NCBI RefSeq assembly: GCF_000964425.1 | Contig: NZ_BANF01000138.1 | Coordinates: 1 to 47,021, forward strand | From: Komagataeibacter intermedius TF2 | GTDB taxonomy: Bacteria > Pseudomonadota > Alphaproteobacteria > Acetobacterales > Acetobacteraceae | Direction: 5' to 3' | DNA: 47,021 nt | Shown: one piece after another, positions 17,817 through 27,356 of the stretch | How the letters are laid out: the number at the start of each line of letters is the position of its first letter | Position numbering within the stretch: the first letter of the stretch is position 1 | Notes under the pieces: generated by a model | Told to the model about the DNA's origin: nothing | The model's database searches: none | The model's input: the letters and a program-made list of their open reading frames with translations, nothing else | Made by a program: the position numbers and the translations under genes

Positions 17817-18344
17817 TCAGGTATCGGAAATGGTCGTGTCCGCACGTCGCCACCAGCAGTGCGGGGCAGTGCGGGGCTGGGGCAAAACTGCCAGCGGGTC
17901 GCCACTGTAACGGACCGTGTTGGTGGGCGTTTCCTCGATTTCGATGCTGGCGCAGGTCAGCGCCCCGCCATCAGCCGCAAGGAAGGCGTTCAGTTTGGCC
18001 ATGAGCAGACAGGCCAGCAGTTCGGTCGTGGGATCGCCGGGTGTGACCAGTATGCGCCGTGCACGCTGTGGCTCATTCCCGGCAAACCATGCAAGTAGCG
18101 GATCGTTTTCCGCCAGTTGCAGGGCATGATCGACATGGTTGTCAATAAAACCATGCCACACACCCTTCGCGCGCTGGAAGGGCATGACCATGTTGGCGTG
18201 GCCATCCAGCGCTGTGGGGTTCGTGGCGCGCAGGTGTGCACGGATATATTCATTATGGCCGTGGGGCAGGGCGCAGCGTTCGCTATCACCGGACAGCAGC
18301 CGGTGCGCCATGGAAAAGCGCCGGGTAAAAACCAGTTCAAACAT
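17817..18344 (-). CDS. queD: 6-carboxy-5,6,7,8-tetrahydropterin synthase
   Basis: Second enzyme of preQ0/queuosine synthesis, converting 7,8-dihydroneopterin triphosphate to 6-carboxytetrahydropterin. The 175 residues include the zinc histidine in FSMAHRL, the catalytic Cys with two zinc His in CALPHGHN, an internal NHVDHAL segment with the catalytic Asp-His pair, and [13 protein letters not shown] at the end, whose Glu binds the pterin. The ATG at 18344 ([16 protein letters not shown]) fits the family; the upstream extension in frame is antisense-like sequence overlapping queC. It overlaps the queC stop by 8 bp. Confidence 0.93.
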   Translation of the reverse strand: MFELVFTRRFSMAHRLLSGDSERCALPHGHNEYIRAHLRATNPTALDGHANMVMPFQRAKGVWHGFIDNHVDHALQLAENDPLLAWFAGNEPQRARRILVTPGDPTTELLACLLMAKLNAFLAADGGALTCASIEIEETPTNTVRYSGDPLAVLPQPRTAPHCWWRRADTTISDT

Positions 18345-19074
18345 GCTGGCGCGCCGCCATGAACTGCTCCCACCCCGCCTTGCGCAACTGGCAGGCGGGG
18401 CAGGTGCCGCAGCCATGTCCCCATGCATGCAGCGTGCCGCGCGTGCCAAGGTAGCAGCTGTGGCTTTCACGGTTGATCAGGCGGACAAGCGCATTACCGC
18501 CCAGCTGGCGGGCCAGTTCCCATGTCTGCGCCTTGTCGATCCACATAAGCGGCGTGTGCAGCACGTAATGGCTGTCCATACCCAGGTTGAGCGTGACCTG
18601 CAGGGATTTGATCGTGTCGTCGCGGCAGTCCGGGTAGCCGGAATAATCCGTCTCGCACACGCCGGTCACGATATGGCGGATATGGCGGCGCGCGGCCAGG
18701 GCTGCCGCAAATGTCAGGAAAATCAGGTTCCGGCCGGGCACGAATGTATTGGGCAGGCCGTTTTCATTCATCGTGATTTCGGCTTCGCGCGTCAGCGCCG
18801 TGTCCGAGACGGTGCCAAGGGCCGCAAGGTCGAGCGTATGGTCCGCGCCCAGGCGCTGCGCCCACTGGGCATTTTCTGTCGCCATTCCATCACGCAGCGC
18901 GTCACGGCATTCCAGTTCGACTGCATGGCGCTGTCCGTAATCGAACCCCAGCGTTTCCACCCGGCCAAAACGCGACAGCGCCCATGCCAGACAGGTGGCC
19001 GAATCCTGTCCACCGGAAAACAGCACCAGCGCCGCTTCGTTTTCAGGATGGGAAGGGGGAGGGGAAACGCTCAT
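18337..19074 (-). CDS. queC: 7-cyano-7-deazaguanine synthase
   Basis: ATP-dependent conversion of 7-carboxy-7-deazaguanine to preQ0. The PP-loop [13 protein letters not shown] lies at about 17-29, followed by [11 protein letters not shown]. The C-terminal zinc site is present as a Cys upstream in SHSCYLG plus [16 protein letters not shown]. The length of 245 is slightly above the usual 220-235 because of a polar N-terminus. queE ends 1 bp before its start and queD begins inside its end, so queE-queC-queD form one leftward unit; no queF or preQ1 riboswitch is visible in the window. Confidence 0.96.
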   Translation of the reverse strand: MSVSPPPSHPENEAALVLFSGGQDSATCLAWALSRFGRVETLGFDYGQRHAVELECRDALRDGMATENAQWAQRLGADHTLDLAALGTVSDTALTREAEITMNENGLPNTFVPGRNLIFLTFAAALAARRHIRHIVTGVCETDYSGYPDCRDDTIKSLQVTLNLGMDSHYVLHTPLMWIDKAQTWELARQLGGNALVRLINRESHSCYLGTRGTLHAWGHGCGTCPACQLRKAGWEQFMAARQHV

Positions 19075-19075
19075 G

Positions 19076-19711
19076 TCAGGGGATCCCGATCAGCTTGTGG
19101 GTCTGCAATGACAGTCGCCATTGTGGATGGTGCATGCAGTATGTGACCGCATCATCAGTGTTCTGGGCACGGCGGGCGTTATCCATGGGCTGGAGCCAGA
19201 ACTGCCGGAAATCAAGCCCGGCCACCTGATCGGGCATCAGGTCGGGCTGGGGAAAGACCAGCTTCAGTTCATGCCCGCGCGTCTGGACCAGTGGCGCGCC
19301 CGCTTTCGGACTGACGCATATCCAGTCGATACCATCGGGCGCGGGCAGGGTGCCGTTGGTCTCCACCGCAATTTCAAAGCCACGCGCATGAAGGGCCGCG
19401 ATCAGCGCGTCATCCAGCTGCAACAGGGGTTCGCCGCCGGTAAAGACGACAAAGGCGGCATTTCTGTCCGGTGTCGGCCACTGCTGTGCAATGGCGTCAG
19501 CCAGATCGTCAGGACTGGCGAAACGGCCCCCACCGGCGCCATCCGTGCCAATAAAATCCGTATCACAGAACCGGCAGGTCGCCCGGTCGCGGTCGCGTTC
19601 CAGGCCGGACCACAGGTTGCAGCCTGTAAACCGGCAGAATACCGCCGTACGGCCCGCCTGCGCGCCCTCACCCTGCAGGGTGGGGAATATTTCCTTTACG
19701 GTATAGGACAT
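19076..19711 (-). CDS. queE: 7-carboxy-7-deazaguanine synthase (radical SAM)
   Basis: Radical-SAM ring contraction of 6-carboxytetrahydropterin to 7-carboxy-7-deazaguanine. The 211-residue protein begins [16 protein letters not shown], the family's substrate-binding start. The [4Fe-4S] cysteines are spaced C-x14-C-x2-C (C in TGCNLW, then CRFC) instead of the canonical C-x3-C-x2-C; this variant is known in some QueE proteins. FTGGEPLLQ and ETNGTLP bind SAM, and CVSPKAG follows. The ATG at 19711 is right because upstream sequence in frame has no family character and overlaps bioB. Confidence 0.95.
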   Translation of the reverse strand: MSYTVKEIFPTLQGEGAQAGRTAVFCRFTGCNLWSGLERDRDRATCRFCDTDFIGTDGAGGGRFASPDDLADAIAQQWPTPDRNAAFVVFTGGEPLLQLDDALIAALHARGFEIAVETNGTLPAPDGIDWICVSPKAGAPLVQTRGHELKLVFPQPDLMPDQVAGLDFRQFWLQPMDNARRAQNTDDAVTYCMHHPQWRLSLQTHKLIGIP

Positions 19712-19796
19712 GTTCCAGATTTCATACTGCACGCGGCCAGCAGCGGGCCGCGCGTGGGAACTGCCCCAGCCGGTCCCGCGCCCGGCTGCGTCGGGT

Positions 19797-20816
19797 TCAG
19801 CCCTGTCTGTGTGATGTATGCATGCCAAGGCGGTCCAGCAACTGCCGGTCGCGCAGGGCGGCGGGATTGGGGGTTGTCAGCAGGCGTTCGCCATAGAAAA
19901 TGGAGTTGGCGCCAGCAAGGAAGCACAGCGTCTGGGCCTCATCGGTCATGTCCTCGCGGCCTGCGGCAAGACGCACGCGGCTGGCGGGCATGGTGATGCG
20001 GGCGGCGGCAATGGTGCGGACGAATTCGATCGGATCGACCGTTTCGTCCGACCTGTCCGCAAGCGGCGTGCCCTCCACCCGGACCAGCATGTTGATCGGC
20101 ACGCTTTCGGGGTGGCGGGGCAGGCTGGCCAGCGCCGCGATCATGCCGGCGCGGTCCGTGCTGTCTTCTCCCATGCCGACAATGCCGCCACAGCAGACAT
20201 TGATCCCGGCGTCGCGCACGTTTTCCAGTGTGTCCAGCCGGTCCTGAAAGGTGCGGGTGGAAATGATGTCGCCATAATATTCGGGCGAGGTGTCGATGTT
20301 GTGGTTGTAGTAATCCAGCCCCGCGGACTTCAGCTTATGTGCCTGCGTGTTGTCGAGCATGCCCAGCGTCACGCAGCTTTCCAGTCCCAGCGCCTTGACG
20401 CCCTCGACCATGGCGCACACGGTGTCCAGATCATGGTCCTTGGGGCTGCGCCACGCGGCCCCCATGCAGAAGCGCGCGGCCCCGGCAGCCTTGGCCGCAC
20501 GGGCTTCCTTCAGCACTTCCTCCACCGCCATCAGGCGGCTGGCCTTGACGCCGCCATCTTCATGCATGGCGCTCTGCGGGCAGTAGGCACAGTCTTCGGG
20601 GCACCCGCCGGTCTTGATCGACAGCAGGGTGGAAATCTGCATTTCCGTGGGATCGAAGCGGGCGCGATGCACAGTCTGCGCCCGGTAGATCAGGTCCGGG
20701 AATGGCAGGGCCATAAGGGCCGCAACTTCATCACGCGTCCAGTCTGTCCTTATGGGGGGCAGGCTGGTGGCCCCGGCGTGCATGGACAGGGTGTCCGGGC
20801 TGCTCCCATCGGGCAT
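19797..20816 (-). CDS. bioB: Biotin synthase
   Basis: Radical-SAM insertion of sulfur into dethiobiotin. The 339 residues have the cluster motif [13 protein letters not shown] near 70, [13 protein letters not shown], and further [2Fe-2S]-associated cysteines in [16 protein letters not shown] and [14 protein letters not shown]-terminal [15 protein letters not shown] closes the barrel. The ATG at 20816 follows an AGAGGA site; an ATG at 20783 is an alternative. No bioF/A/D genes are adjacent; the KAPA-synthase-like gene at 41303 is better assigned to sphingolipid synthesis. The 107-bp upstream gap to sucD is AT-richer and probably holds its promoter. Confidence 0.96.
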   Translation of the reverse strand: MPDGSSPDTLSMHAGATSLPPIRTDWTRDEVAALMALPFPDLIYRAQTVHRARFDPTEMQISTLLSIKTGGCPEDCAYCPQSAMHEDGGVKASRLMAVEEVLKEARAAKAAGAARFCMGAAWRSPKDHDLDTVCAMVEGVKALGLESCVTLGMLDNTQAHKLKSAGLDYYNHNIDTSPEYYGDIISTRTFQDRLDTLENVRDAGINVCCGGIVGMGEDSTDRAGMIAALASLPRHPESVPINMLVRVEGTPLADRSDETVDPIEFVRTIAAARITMPASRVRLAAGREDMTDEAQTLCFLAGANSIFYGERLLTTPNPAALRDRQLLDRLGMHTSHRQG

Positions 20817-20923
20817 CGGTCTGGATCCTCTGGTGGTCAGGTGGAAAACGCTTCCGGCTGTGCCATACAAAGCCGACGATGACCACACTTTTATTGTTAT
20901 GGGGCCATCGCCGGAAGCTGGGG

Positions 20924-21796
20924 TCAGCCCAGCACGCGCGCCAGTGTCGTGCCCAGTTCGGCCGGGCTGGGGGCGACATGGATGCCCGCTTCACGCAGGG
21001 CCTCGATTTTGGCTCTGGCGGTTTCGTGGCCGCCGGTAATGACGGCGCCCGCATGGCCCATGCGGCGGCCCGGCGGTGCGGTGGCGCCTGCAATGAAGCC
21101 CACCACCGGCTTGCGCGTGCCGCTGGCACGGATCAGTTCGGCGCCATCAATTTCGGATGTGCCGCCGATTTCACCGATCATGACGATGGAATGCGTGTCC
21201 GGGTCCGCGATCATGCGTTCCAGCACATCGGTAAAGTCCATGCCCTTGACCGGGTCGCCACCAATGCCGACGCAGGTGCTCTGCCCCTGCCCGATGGCCG
21301 AGGTCTGCGCCACGGCTTCATAGGTCAGGGTGCCCGAGCGCGAGACGATGCCCACATGGCCCCGGCGGTGGATCGGACCGGGCATGATGCCGATCTTGCA
21401 TTCATCGGGGGTGATGATGCCGGGACAGTTCGGACCGACCAGCAGGCTGTCGGAGCGGTCGAGGGCAGCACGCACGCGCACCATGTCCTGCACCGGAATG
21501 CCTTCGGTAATGCACACGATCAGCGGGATACCGGCGGCGATCGCCTCAAGGATCGCATCCGCCGCACCGGCGGGCGGCACGTAGATGACGGAGGCGTCGG
21601 CCCCTGTGGCCTCACGTGCCTGCGCCACGGTGTCGAATACCGGCAGGCCAAGGTGCAGGCTGCCGCCCTTGCCCGGCGTGACGCCGCCGACCATGCGGGT
21701 GCCATAGGCAATGGCCTGTTCGGTATGGAAGGTGCCCTGCGCGCCGGTAAAGCCCTGCGTGATCACCTTGGTGGACTGGTTGACAAGAATGGACAT
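20924..21796 (-). CDS. sucD: Succinyl-CoA ligase alpha subunit
   Basis: Alpha (CoA-binding) subunit of the ADP/GDP-forming succinate-CoA ligase of the TCA cycle. The 290 residues match the family end to end: [66 protein letters not shown] and [17 protein letters not shown], with the phosphorylated His in RMGHAGAVI. It lies 4 bp behind sucC. Many acetic acid bacteria use a succinyl-CoA:acetate CoA-transferase (AarC) in place of this enzyme, so an intact sucCD pair is informative about the TCA cycle of this strain. Confidence 0.96.
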   Translation of the reverse strand: MSILVNQSTKVITQGFTGAQGTFHTEQAIAYGTRMVGGVTPGKGGSLHLGLPVFDTVAQAREATGADASVIYVPPAGAADAILEAIAAGIPLIVCITEGIPVQDMVRVRAALDRSDSLLVGPNCPGIITPDECKIGIMPGPIHRRGHVGIVSRSGTLTYEAVAQTSAIGQGQSTCVGIGGDPVKGMDFTDVLERMIADPDTHSIVMIGEIGGTSEIDGAELIRASGTRKPVVGFIAGATAPPGRRMGHAGAVITGGHETARAKIEALREAGIHVAPSPAELGTTLARVLG

Positions 21797-21800
21797 TCAC

Positions 21801-23000
21801 TCAGGCTCCCGCATTACGGACGGCGGATACGATCTTGCGGGCGGCATCGCCCAGATCATCGGCGGGGATGATGGTCAGGCCGGATTCAGCCAGCAGCGCC
21901 TTGCCGCGTTCGACATTCGTGCCAGCCAGACGCACGACCAGCGGCACGTTCAGCCTGGTTTCGTGCGATGCGGCGATGATGGCCTCCGCAATCACGTCGC
22001 AGCGCATGATGCCGCCGAATATGTTGACCAGGATGCCACGCACCTTGGGGTCGCCAATCAGGATGCGGAAGGCTGCCGCCACCCGTTCCTTGGACGCGCC
22101 GCCACCGACATCAAGGAAGTTGGCGGGTTCCTCGCCTTCCATCTTGATGATGTCCATCGTCGCCATGGCCAGGCCCGCGCCGTTGACCATGCAGCCGATA
22201 TTGCCGTCCAGCCCGACATAGGCCAGCCCGTATTCGGCGGCTTCACGCTCACGCGGGTCTTCTTCGTGCACGTCGCGCAGTTTTGCGATGTCCGGGTGGC
22301 GGAACAGCGCGTTCTCATCGAACGACATCTTGGCGTCCAGCGCCAGCAGGTCGCCCGTCCCGGTCACGACCAGCGGGTTGATTTCCACGATCGCGGCATC
22401 AAGCCCGGTAAAGGCGCTGTAGGCGGAACGCACGACGTTCTGGAACGCTCTGATCTCGCGACCTTTCAGGCCAAGGCGCACGGCCACGTCACGTGACTGG
22501 TAATCACACAGGCCCTTGGCCGGGTCGATATATTCCTTGAGGATACGTTCAGGCGTGCGGGCCGCCACGTCCTCGATCTCCATGCCGCCATCGGGGGAGG
22601 CAACAATGACGATCTGGCCCGTGCTGCGATCGACCAGCATGGAAAAATACAGTTCGCGCGCGATATCGCAGCCGGATTCGATATACAGCGTACGGACAAG
22701 GCGGCCCGCGGGGCCGGTCTGCTTGGTGACCAGCACTTCGCCCAGCATGGCCTGTGCCGCGTCAGTCACGTCGTCCGCGCTGCGGGCCAGGCGCACGCCG
22801 CCCTTGCCCCCGGGCTTGCCCGCGAAATGCCCGGCGCCGCGGCCACCGGCGTGGATCTGCGCCTTGACCACGGTAACGGGCGCGTTCAGGGCGCTGGCGG
22901 CGGCAGCAGCTTCCGCAACGGTGGTGGCGGCACGTCCTTCAGGCACGGGCATGCCGTAGGAGCGCAGAAGCGCCTTTGCCTGATATTCGTGAATATTCAT
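21801..23000 (-). CDS. sucC: Succinyl-CoA ligase beta subunit
   Basis: Nucleotide-binding beta subunit partnered with SucD. The 399 residues begin [20 protein letters not shown], contain the ATP-grasp segments [22 protein letters not shown] and [20 protein letters not shown], the [11 protein letters not shown] loop, and end in the CoA-ligase domain [16 protein letters not shown]. The length is normal (about 385-400). The ATG at 23000 is chosen over one 12 bp upstream because homologues begin here; the ribosome site is weak. The gene leads the sucC-sucD pair and is divergent from the ferritin-like gene at 23185. Confidence 0.96.
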   Translation of the reverse strand: MNIHEYQAKALLRSYGMPVPEGRAATTVAEAAAAASALNAPVTVVKAQIHAGGRGAGHFAGKPGGKGGVRLARSADDVTDAAQAMLGEVLVTKQTGPAGRLVRTLYIESGCDIARELYFSMLVDRSTGQIVIVASPDGGMEIEDVAARTPERILKEYIDPAKGLCDYQSRDVAVRLGLKGREIRAFQNVVRSAYSAFTGLDAAIVEINPLVVTGTGDLLALDAKMSFDENALFRHPDIAKLRDVHEEDPREREAAEYGLAYVGLDGNIGCMVNGAGLAMATMDIIKMEGEEPANFLDVGGGASKERVAAAFRILIGDPKVRGILVNIFGGIMRCDVIAEAIIAASHETRLNVPLVVRLAGTNVERGKALLAESGLTIIPADDLGDAARKIVSAVRNAGA

Positions 23001-23184
23001 TTGGCGACCCAATCTGTCGTTCTTATTGGCGGTGTCGGGCTACGCCCCTAGCACGATATGGCCCCGGAATGACAGGGGTGGGATGGATGCGGGATTGGCG
23101 TAATCATGAAACATGTGTCATGTCCTCTCCAGCAGTGGCACGCGCGGCGCGCCGTCATGGAGAAAATGCAGAAGACAGGTAGCG

Positions 23185-24009
23185 ATGAAACACTGGCGCA
23201 TTGAACAGATGAACTGGGACCGTTTCGATCCGCGACGTGTGGACCCTGACATTGTCCCCTTGGTCAAGGCCGCATCGGTCGTGGAACGGAATGGCCTGGA
23301 TTATGCCTGTTACCTGAAAAATGTGTTCGCCGATGACCCCGATTTCAGCAGGGCGGCGGACAACTGGGCGCAGGAAGAAGTCCAGCATGGTGACGCGCTG
23401 GGCCGGTGGGCCATGCTGGCGGACCCGTCATGGGACTACATGGCGGCGTTTGACCGGTACCGGCAGTCCTACCGGCTGGATCTGGATGTCGATGCCTCCA
23501 TCCGCGGGTCGCGCACGGGGGAACTGATCGCGCGCTGCATGGTGGAAACGGGCACATCGTCATTCTATACCGCACTGGCCGATGCGACGGACGAACCGGT
23601 GCTCAGGGCGATATGCCGCCAGATCGCGGCGGATGAATACCGCCATTTCAAGCTGTTCTATGACCACATGCACCGCTACCTGCAGCGCGAACACCTTGGG
23701 GTGTGGCAGCGCACGCGCATCGCGCTGGGGCGGGTGACGGAAAGCGAGGATGACGAACTGGCCTCTGCTTTCCATACCACCAATGAACCCAGCACCGTGC
23801 CCTATGACCACAAGCGCTGCATTGCCGCCTACATGTCGCGTGCGCTGCGGTTTTACCAGCCGCGCCATGCCGTGCGGGTGACGGGTATGATCCTCAAGAC
23901 CATCGGCTGGACGCCGCACGGGCGGCTGCATGCGCTGATCGCGCGGGCGGTGTATCGCCTGCTCATGATGCGCCAGCGCAAATTTGCGCGGGTCATGGCC
24001 GTAGCCTGA
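23185..24009 (+). CDS. Di-iron ferritin-like domain protein
   Basis: A 274-residue protein with a four-helix di-iron site: Glu34 (VVERNG), E65-x-x-H68 (EEVQHGD), Glu121 (METGTSS) and E151-x-x-H154 (DEYRHFK). That set of six ligands is the arrangement of acyl-ACP desaturases and ferritin-like oxidases. The N-terminus (MKHWRIEQMNWDRFDPRRVDP) and a basic C-terminal tail (ALIARAVYRLLMMRQRKF) are outside the core. The reaction is unknown; oxidation or desaturation of an acyl chain is one possibility. The start at 23185 has an AGG 6-7 bp upstream. It begins a run of five co-oriented genes ending just before fabD. Confidence 0.75.
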   Translation: MKHWRIEQMNWDRFDPRRVDPDIVPLVKAASVVERNGLDYACYLKNVFADDPDFSRAADNWAQEEVQHGDALGRWAMLADPSWDYMAAFDRYRQSYRLDLDVDASIRGSRTGELIARCMVETGTSSFYTALADATDEPVLRAICRQIAADEYRHFKLFYDHMHRYLQREHLGVWQRTRIALGRVTESEDDELASAFHTTNEPSTVPYDHKRCIAAYMSRALRFYQPRHAVRVTGMILKTIGWTPHGRLHALIARAVYRLLMMRQRKFARVMAVA

Positions 24010-24063
24010 GCGCATCCCACACGACAGACAGGAATGAAGACAGACATAATGAAGGTTCGGGAC

Positions 24064-24681
24064 ATGAAGACGGGGTATCTTGCCCTTCTGGCGGCAGGCT
24101 GCCTGCTTGTGGCGGGCACGGCGCGGGCCGACGCACCCGCCGCCCCCGATGCGGCGGGGACGGATACCCCGCCCGAAGCCCAGATCAGCGACGCCGCCCA
24201 TGCCGAGCGGCTGATCGCATCCCAGGTCGGGCTGCTGCACTTCACGGCCCCCACGTTCCATCCGGGCACGGTGCGGCATATCGTCATGTTCCGTTTCCTG
24301 CCCACCATTACCGACGCCCAGCGCGCGGAGGTCGTGCGCCGCTTCATGGCGCTGCGCCAGATTTCCCGGCGCAGCGATGGCAGCCCGGTCGTCACTTCCA
24401 TCGAGACGGGCGCGCAGATGAGTGGCGAGGGTCTGGATGAAGGGCTTCAGCAGGCCTTCGTGGTCACATTCCGTTCGGAAGGCGACCGCAATTATTATGT
24501 CGGTCGTCCCGTCGTGACCGATCCGGCCTATTTCGATCCCGCGCACGAAGCCTTCAAGAAATTCGCGGCCCCCTTCATCGTCAGCACCCTCGTGTTCGAT
24601 TATGCCCTTCCTTCCGGGCATCCCCAGCCCAAGGCCCCGGTCCGGACCGGTCGCCTGCGCGTGCCCCTGCAGCAGGGCTGA
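24064..24681 (+). CDS. Exported Dabb (stress-responsive A/B barrel) domain protein
   Basis: A 205-residue protein with a signal peptide (MKTGYLALLAAGCLLVAGTARA) and an acidic Pro/Ala-rich linker. A Dabb domain follows: VRHIVMFRFLPTITDAQRAEVVRRFMAL, FVVTFRSEGDRNYYV, and DPAHEAFKKFAAPF near the end. Dabb proteins form small dimeric alpha/beta barrels, some of them enzymes and many of unknown role. A periplasmic location is less usual for the family. In-frame ATGs at 24034 and 24049 exist, but the start at 24064 gives the cleanest signal peptide. Confidence 0.75.
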   Translation: MKTGYLALLAAGCLLVAGTARADAPAAPDAAGTDTPPEAQISDAAHAERLIASQVGLLHFTAPTFHPGTVRHIVMFRFLPTITDAQRAEVVRRFMALRQISRRSDGSPVVTSIETGAQMSGEGLDEGLQQAFVVTFRSEGDRNYYVGRPVVTDPAYFDPAHEAFKKFAAPFIVSTLVFDYALPSGHPQPKAPVRTGRLRVPLQQG

Positions 24682-24718
24682 CACGCCGGGCGCATTCCCA
24701 TTAATGGAGTAAGATTAC

Positions 24719-25477
24719 ATGACAACCGTGACCCTGGGTCATCTGGACAACACCCTGCAGCAGGCATCGGCGGCGGCGGTGGCGCGCGTGCTGGAAGCCT
24801 ACGAACTTGAAATCGAATACGTCGTGGCCACCCGTGACGACATGGTGGAACACATGCGCCGTGGCGATGTGGACCTGTTCGTGTCCGCATGGCTGCCCGA
24901 TGTGGATGCGGCCTTTCTTGCCCCCGACCTGGGCATGGAGGCGTTTGGCCAGCTCTACCGTCCCGCCTTTGGCTGGTGCGTGCCTGAAGCCGCGGCGACC
25001 GGCATCGCGTCGGTGGCCCAGCTGGCGGGTGAGGGCTGCCCCATCGGCCGTGAGATCGTGACCCCGGAATCCATCCTTGACCGCGTGCGTCAGGTCGTCG
25101 CCGCCTACAACCTGACGGAAGCGGGATACACCATCGCCAGCCGTCCCGACGCGGAAGCCTGTGACCACGCGGCCCATGTCCTTGCCGGTGGCCTGCCTGA
25201 AATCATCCCGACCTGGCAGCCGTCCTTCCTGCATTACGGGCAGCGCCTTGTGCAGCTGGATGATCCGAAGGGGGCATTCGGGGCCGAACAGGACGCCCGT
25301 ATCCTGCTGCGTTCCGCCATCAAGGGGGACATGGATCAGGATCTGCTGGATGAACTGGATGAACTGACGCTGGGCAACAAGGTGGTCAGCGCGCTGGATC
25401 ACGCCATGCGCTTTGACGGCATGAGTGCCGATGACGCGGCCGAGGCATGGCAGCGCGGCAAGCTGCTGCCGCGCTGA
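24719..25477 (+). CDS. OpuAC-like substrate-binding protein without signal peptide
   Basis: A 252-residue protein of the glycine betaine/choline-binding (OpuAC) fold: VTLGHLDNTLQQASAAAVARVL at the start, GDVDLFVSAWLPDVDAAF in the middle (the position of the family's tryptophan cage loop), and IIPTWQPSFLHYG and LTLGNKVVSALDHAM later. It begins directly with the first strand, with no signal peptide or lipobox, so it should be cytoplasmic. No permease or ATPase gene lies beside it. This argues against a transport role and for a ligand sensor or a binding protein serving the adjacent methyltransferase, whose ATG is 9 bp downstream. The start at 24719 follows ATGGAGTAAG. Confidence 0.75.
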   Translation: MTTVTLGHLDNTLQQASAAAVARVLEAYELEIEYVVATRDDMVEHMRRGDVDLFVSAWLPDVDAAFLAPDLGMEAFGQLYRPAFGWCVPEAAATGIASVAQLAGEGCPIGREIVTPESILDRVRQVVAAYNLTEAGYTIASRPDAEACDHAAHVLAGGLPEIIPTWQPSFLHYGQRLVQLDDPKGAFGAEQDARILLRSAIKGDMDQDLLDELDELTLGNKVVSALDHAMRFDGMSADDAAEAWQRGKLLPR

Positions 25478-25486
25478 GGCCCCGCC

Positions 25487-26761
25487 ATGAGCCAGCATGA
25501 AACCGACGCCCTGCCCGCCCATGATGCACGTGACGCAGGCCTTCAGGCCCAGTACGAGCAGTATCCCTATCCCGCCCGCGACCCGCGTGAGGAAAAGAGC
25601 CGCCTGCTGATCGGCAGTCCCAGCCACCTGCGCGAAATCGATTACTGGGTGTTCGGGGCGACCCGACCGCAATCACTGCCGCTGCGGGTGCTGGTGGCCG
25701 GGTGCGGCACGGGGGACGGGGCCATCATGCTGGCCACCCACATGGCGCGCGCGGGACGGGCGGGGGAGGTGCTGTGCCTTGACCGTTCCACCGTTGCGCT
25801 GGAAACGGCGCGGGCGCGGGCACAGGTGCGTGGTCTGGAAAACATGCGCTTCGTGCGCGGTGACCTGACCTGCCTTGCTTCGGTGGCGCCCGGACCGTTC
25901 GACTATATCGACTGCTGTGGCGTGCTGCATCACCTGCCGGACCCGGATGCCGGGCTTGCGGCGCTGGAGGGCGTGCTGGCCCCCGGTGGGGGGATGGGCC
26001 TCATGGTCTATGCCCCGTACGGGCGCACGGGCGTGTACATGCTGCAGGACGCGCTGGAGCGGCTGGCCCCGGTGGGGGATGCGCCGGGGCAGCGGCTGGA
26101 CGTGGCGCGCCGTGTCATGCGGCACCTGCCCGCCACGGCATGGCTGCGGCAGAATGGCAATTTTGGCGATCACCTGACCGGGGGGGATGCGGGGCTGTAT
26201 GACCTGCTGCTCAACCCGCGTGACCGGGCGTATGACATCACGGCCTTCCACGGCCTGCTGGACCGCGCGGGGCTGGCTGCCACATGCCTGATGGAACCGG
26301 CCCGTTACGATCCCGCCCTGCTGCTGCCCGACCCGCGCCTGCGCGACCGGATCGCAGCCCTTCCCGAACGCGTACGTCAGGCCGTGGCGGAGGACGTGGC
26401 GGGCAACATGGCCACCCATGTCGCCTATGTCCGCCGCGCGGACGAACCCGTGACCCGCGCCGACGCCATGGCGCCGGATGCGGTGCCCATCATGCGTGAA
26501 ATCCCGGGCGTCGAGCTCGCCCGCATGATCGGCGGCAATGATCGGTTGCCCTTCGCTTTTGGTACGTTGCAGGTCGCAATCGCCGTGCCGCCGCAGACAC
26601 GCGGCATCCTGCCCCTGATTGATGGGGAGCGCACGGTGGGCGAAATCGGTGCGATCATGGAAACGCGTGGCCTGTCCGCCAGCCGGTTTGCAAAGGTCTG
26701 GGAACAGGTCTTCACCACGCTGGAATCACTGAACCGGGTGCTGCTGCGCGCGCCAGGCTGA
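25487..26761 (+). CDS. Class I SAM-dependent methyltransferase with C-terminal winged-helix-like region
   Basis: A 424-residue protein. After a polar start with QYEQYPYPARDP, the Rossmann domain shows LRVLVAGCGTGDGAIML (SAM loop, about 66-82), VLCLDRSTVALETAR (acidic end of strand 2), VRGDLTCL and DYIDCCGVLHHLPDP. A middle helical region follows (roughly 195-340). The last ~75 residues (VPPQTRGILPLIDGERTVGEI, MMETRGLSASRFAKVW-like) have the strand/three-helix pattern of a PqqD-like or winged-helix module. Substrate unknown. It is closely spaced with the OpuAC-like gene upstream and the YdcF-like gene 2 bp downstream. Confidence 0.8.
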   Translation: MSQHETDALPAHDARDAGLQAQYEQYPYPARDPREEKSRLLIGSPSHLREIDYWVFGATRPQSLPLRVLVAGCGTGDGAIMLATHMARAGRAGEVLCLDRSTVALETARARAQVRGLENMRFVRGDLTCLASVAPGPFDYIDCCGVLHHLPDPDAGLAALEGVLAPGGGMGLMVYAPYGRTGVYMLQDALERLAPVGDAPGQRLDVARRVMRHLPATAWLRQNGNFGDHLTGGDAGLYDLLLNPRDRAYDITAFHGLLDRAGLAATCLMEPARYDPALLLPDPRLRDRIAALPERVRQAVAEDVAGNMATHVAYVRRADEPVTRADAMAPDAVPIMREIPGVELARMIGGNDRLPFAFGTLQVAIAVPPQTRGILPLIDGERTVGEIGAIMETRGLSASRFAKVWEQVFTTLESLNRVLLRAPG

Positions 26762-26763
26762 CC

Positions 26764-27291
26764 ATGGCGGGCCATACGCTGCCGGTCATCATATTCGGCG
26801 CGAGGCTGAAACCTGATGGCACGCCCACGCGTACGTTGCGACTGCGGGTGGCGGCGGCGCGCGCCTTTGGCGCGCGGCAGGGCAGGGTGGTGTACGTGCC
26901 CACGGGAGGGCCCTCACAGCCCTCGGGGCGGAGGGAGGCAGCCGTCATGGCCGATATGCTGCACGCTGCCGGCGTCCCGCCCGATGACGTGATGGTGGAG
27001 GATACGGCACCGGATACGCTGGCCTCGGTCATCCGGTGTTCGACGCTGTTGCGGCGGCGGGGATATGCGGGGCCGGTGGCCGTGGCCAGCAGCGCCTACC
27101 ACCTGCCGCGCTGCCTGCTGCTCATGCGCATGATGGGTTGGCGGGTGGTGCGTGTGCCCCCGCCCCTGGTGCCTGCGGCCCGTGGGGTGGGCAGGCGGTG
27201 GTTCTGGCGCCTGCGCGAAGGGGCGGCGCTGCCGTGGGATGCGCTGCTGCTGGCCTGTCACCGGCTGCGCGCATGGCGGGATGGTGATTGA
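26764..27291 (+). CDS. YdcF/ElyC-family (DUF218) protein
   Basis: A 175-residue DUF218 domain protein: IIFGARLKPDGTPTRTLRLRVAAA at the start, PTGGPSQPSGRREAAVMADML (the family's Gly-rich loop plus E), EDTAPDTLASV, and VASSAYHLPRCLLLMRMMGW. Related SanA, ElyC and YdcF proteins act in envelope or cell-wall lipid-carrier processes, but most have N-terminal membrane helices that are missing here. It starts 2 bp after the methyltransferase stop and is the last gene before fabD. Confidence 0.82.
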   Translation: MAGHTLPVIIFGARLKPDGTPTRTLRLRVAAARAFGARQGRVVYVPTGGPSQPSGRREAAVMADMLHAAGVPPDDVMVEDTAPDTLASVIRCSTLLRRRGYAGPVAVASSAYHLPRCLLLMRMMGWRVVRVPPPLVPAARGVGRRWFWRLREGAALPWDALLLACHRLRAWRDGD

Positions 27292-27356
27292 CACTGCCTG
27301 CCGCAACCCGCATCACGCGGATGAACCGAAAAACAATATGAGTGTGGATGGAAGTC

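Noticed and set aside
23560-24684. A 374-codon leftward open frame
   Set aside because: It covers two rightward genes with clear domains and signal peptide; no family features.
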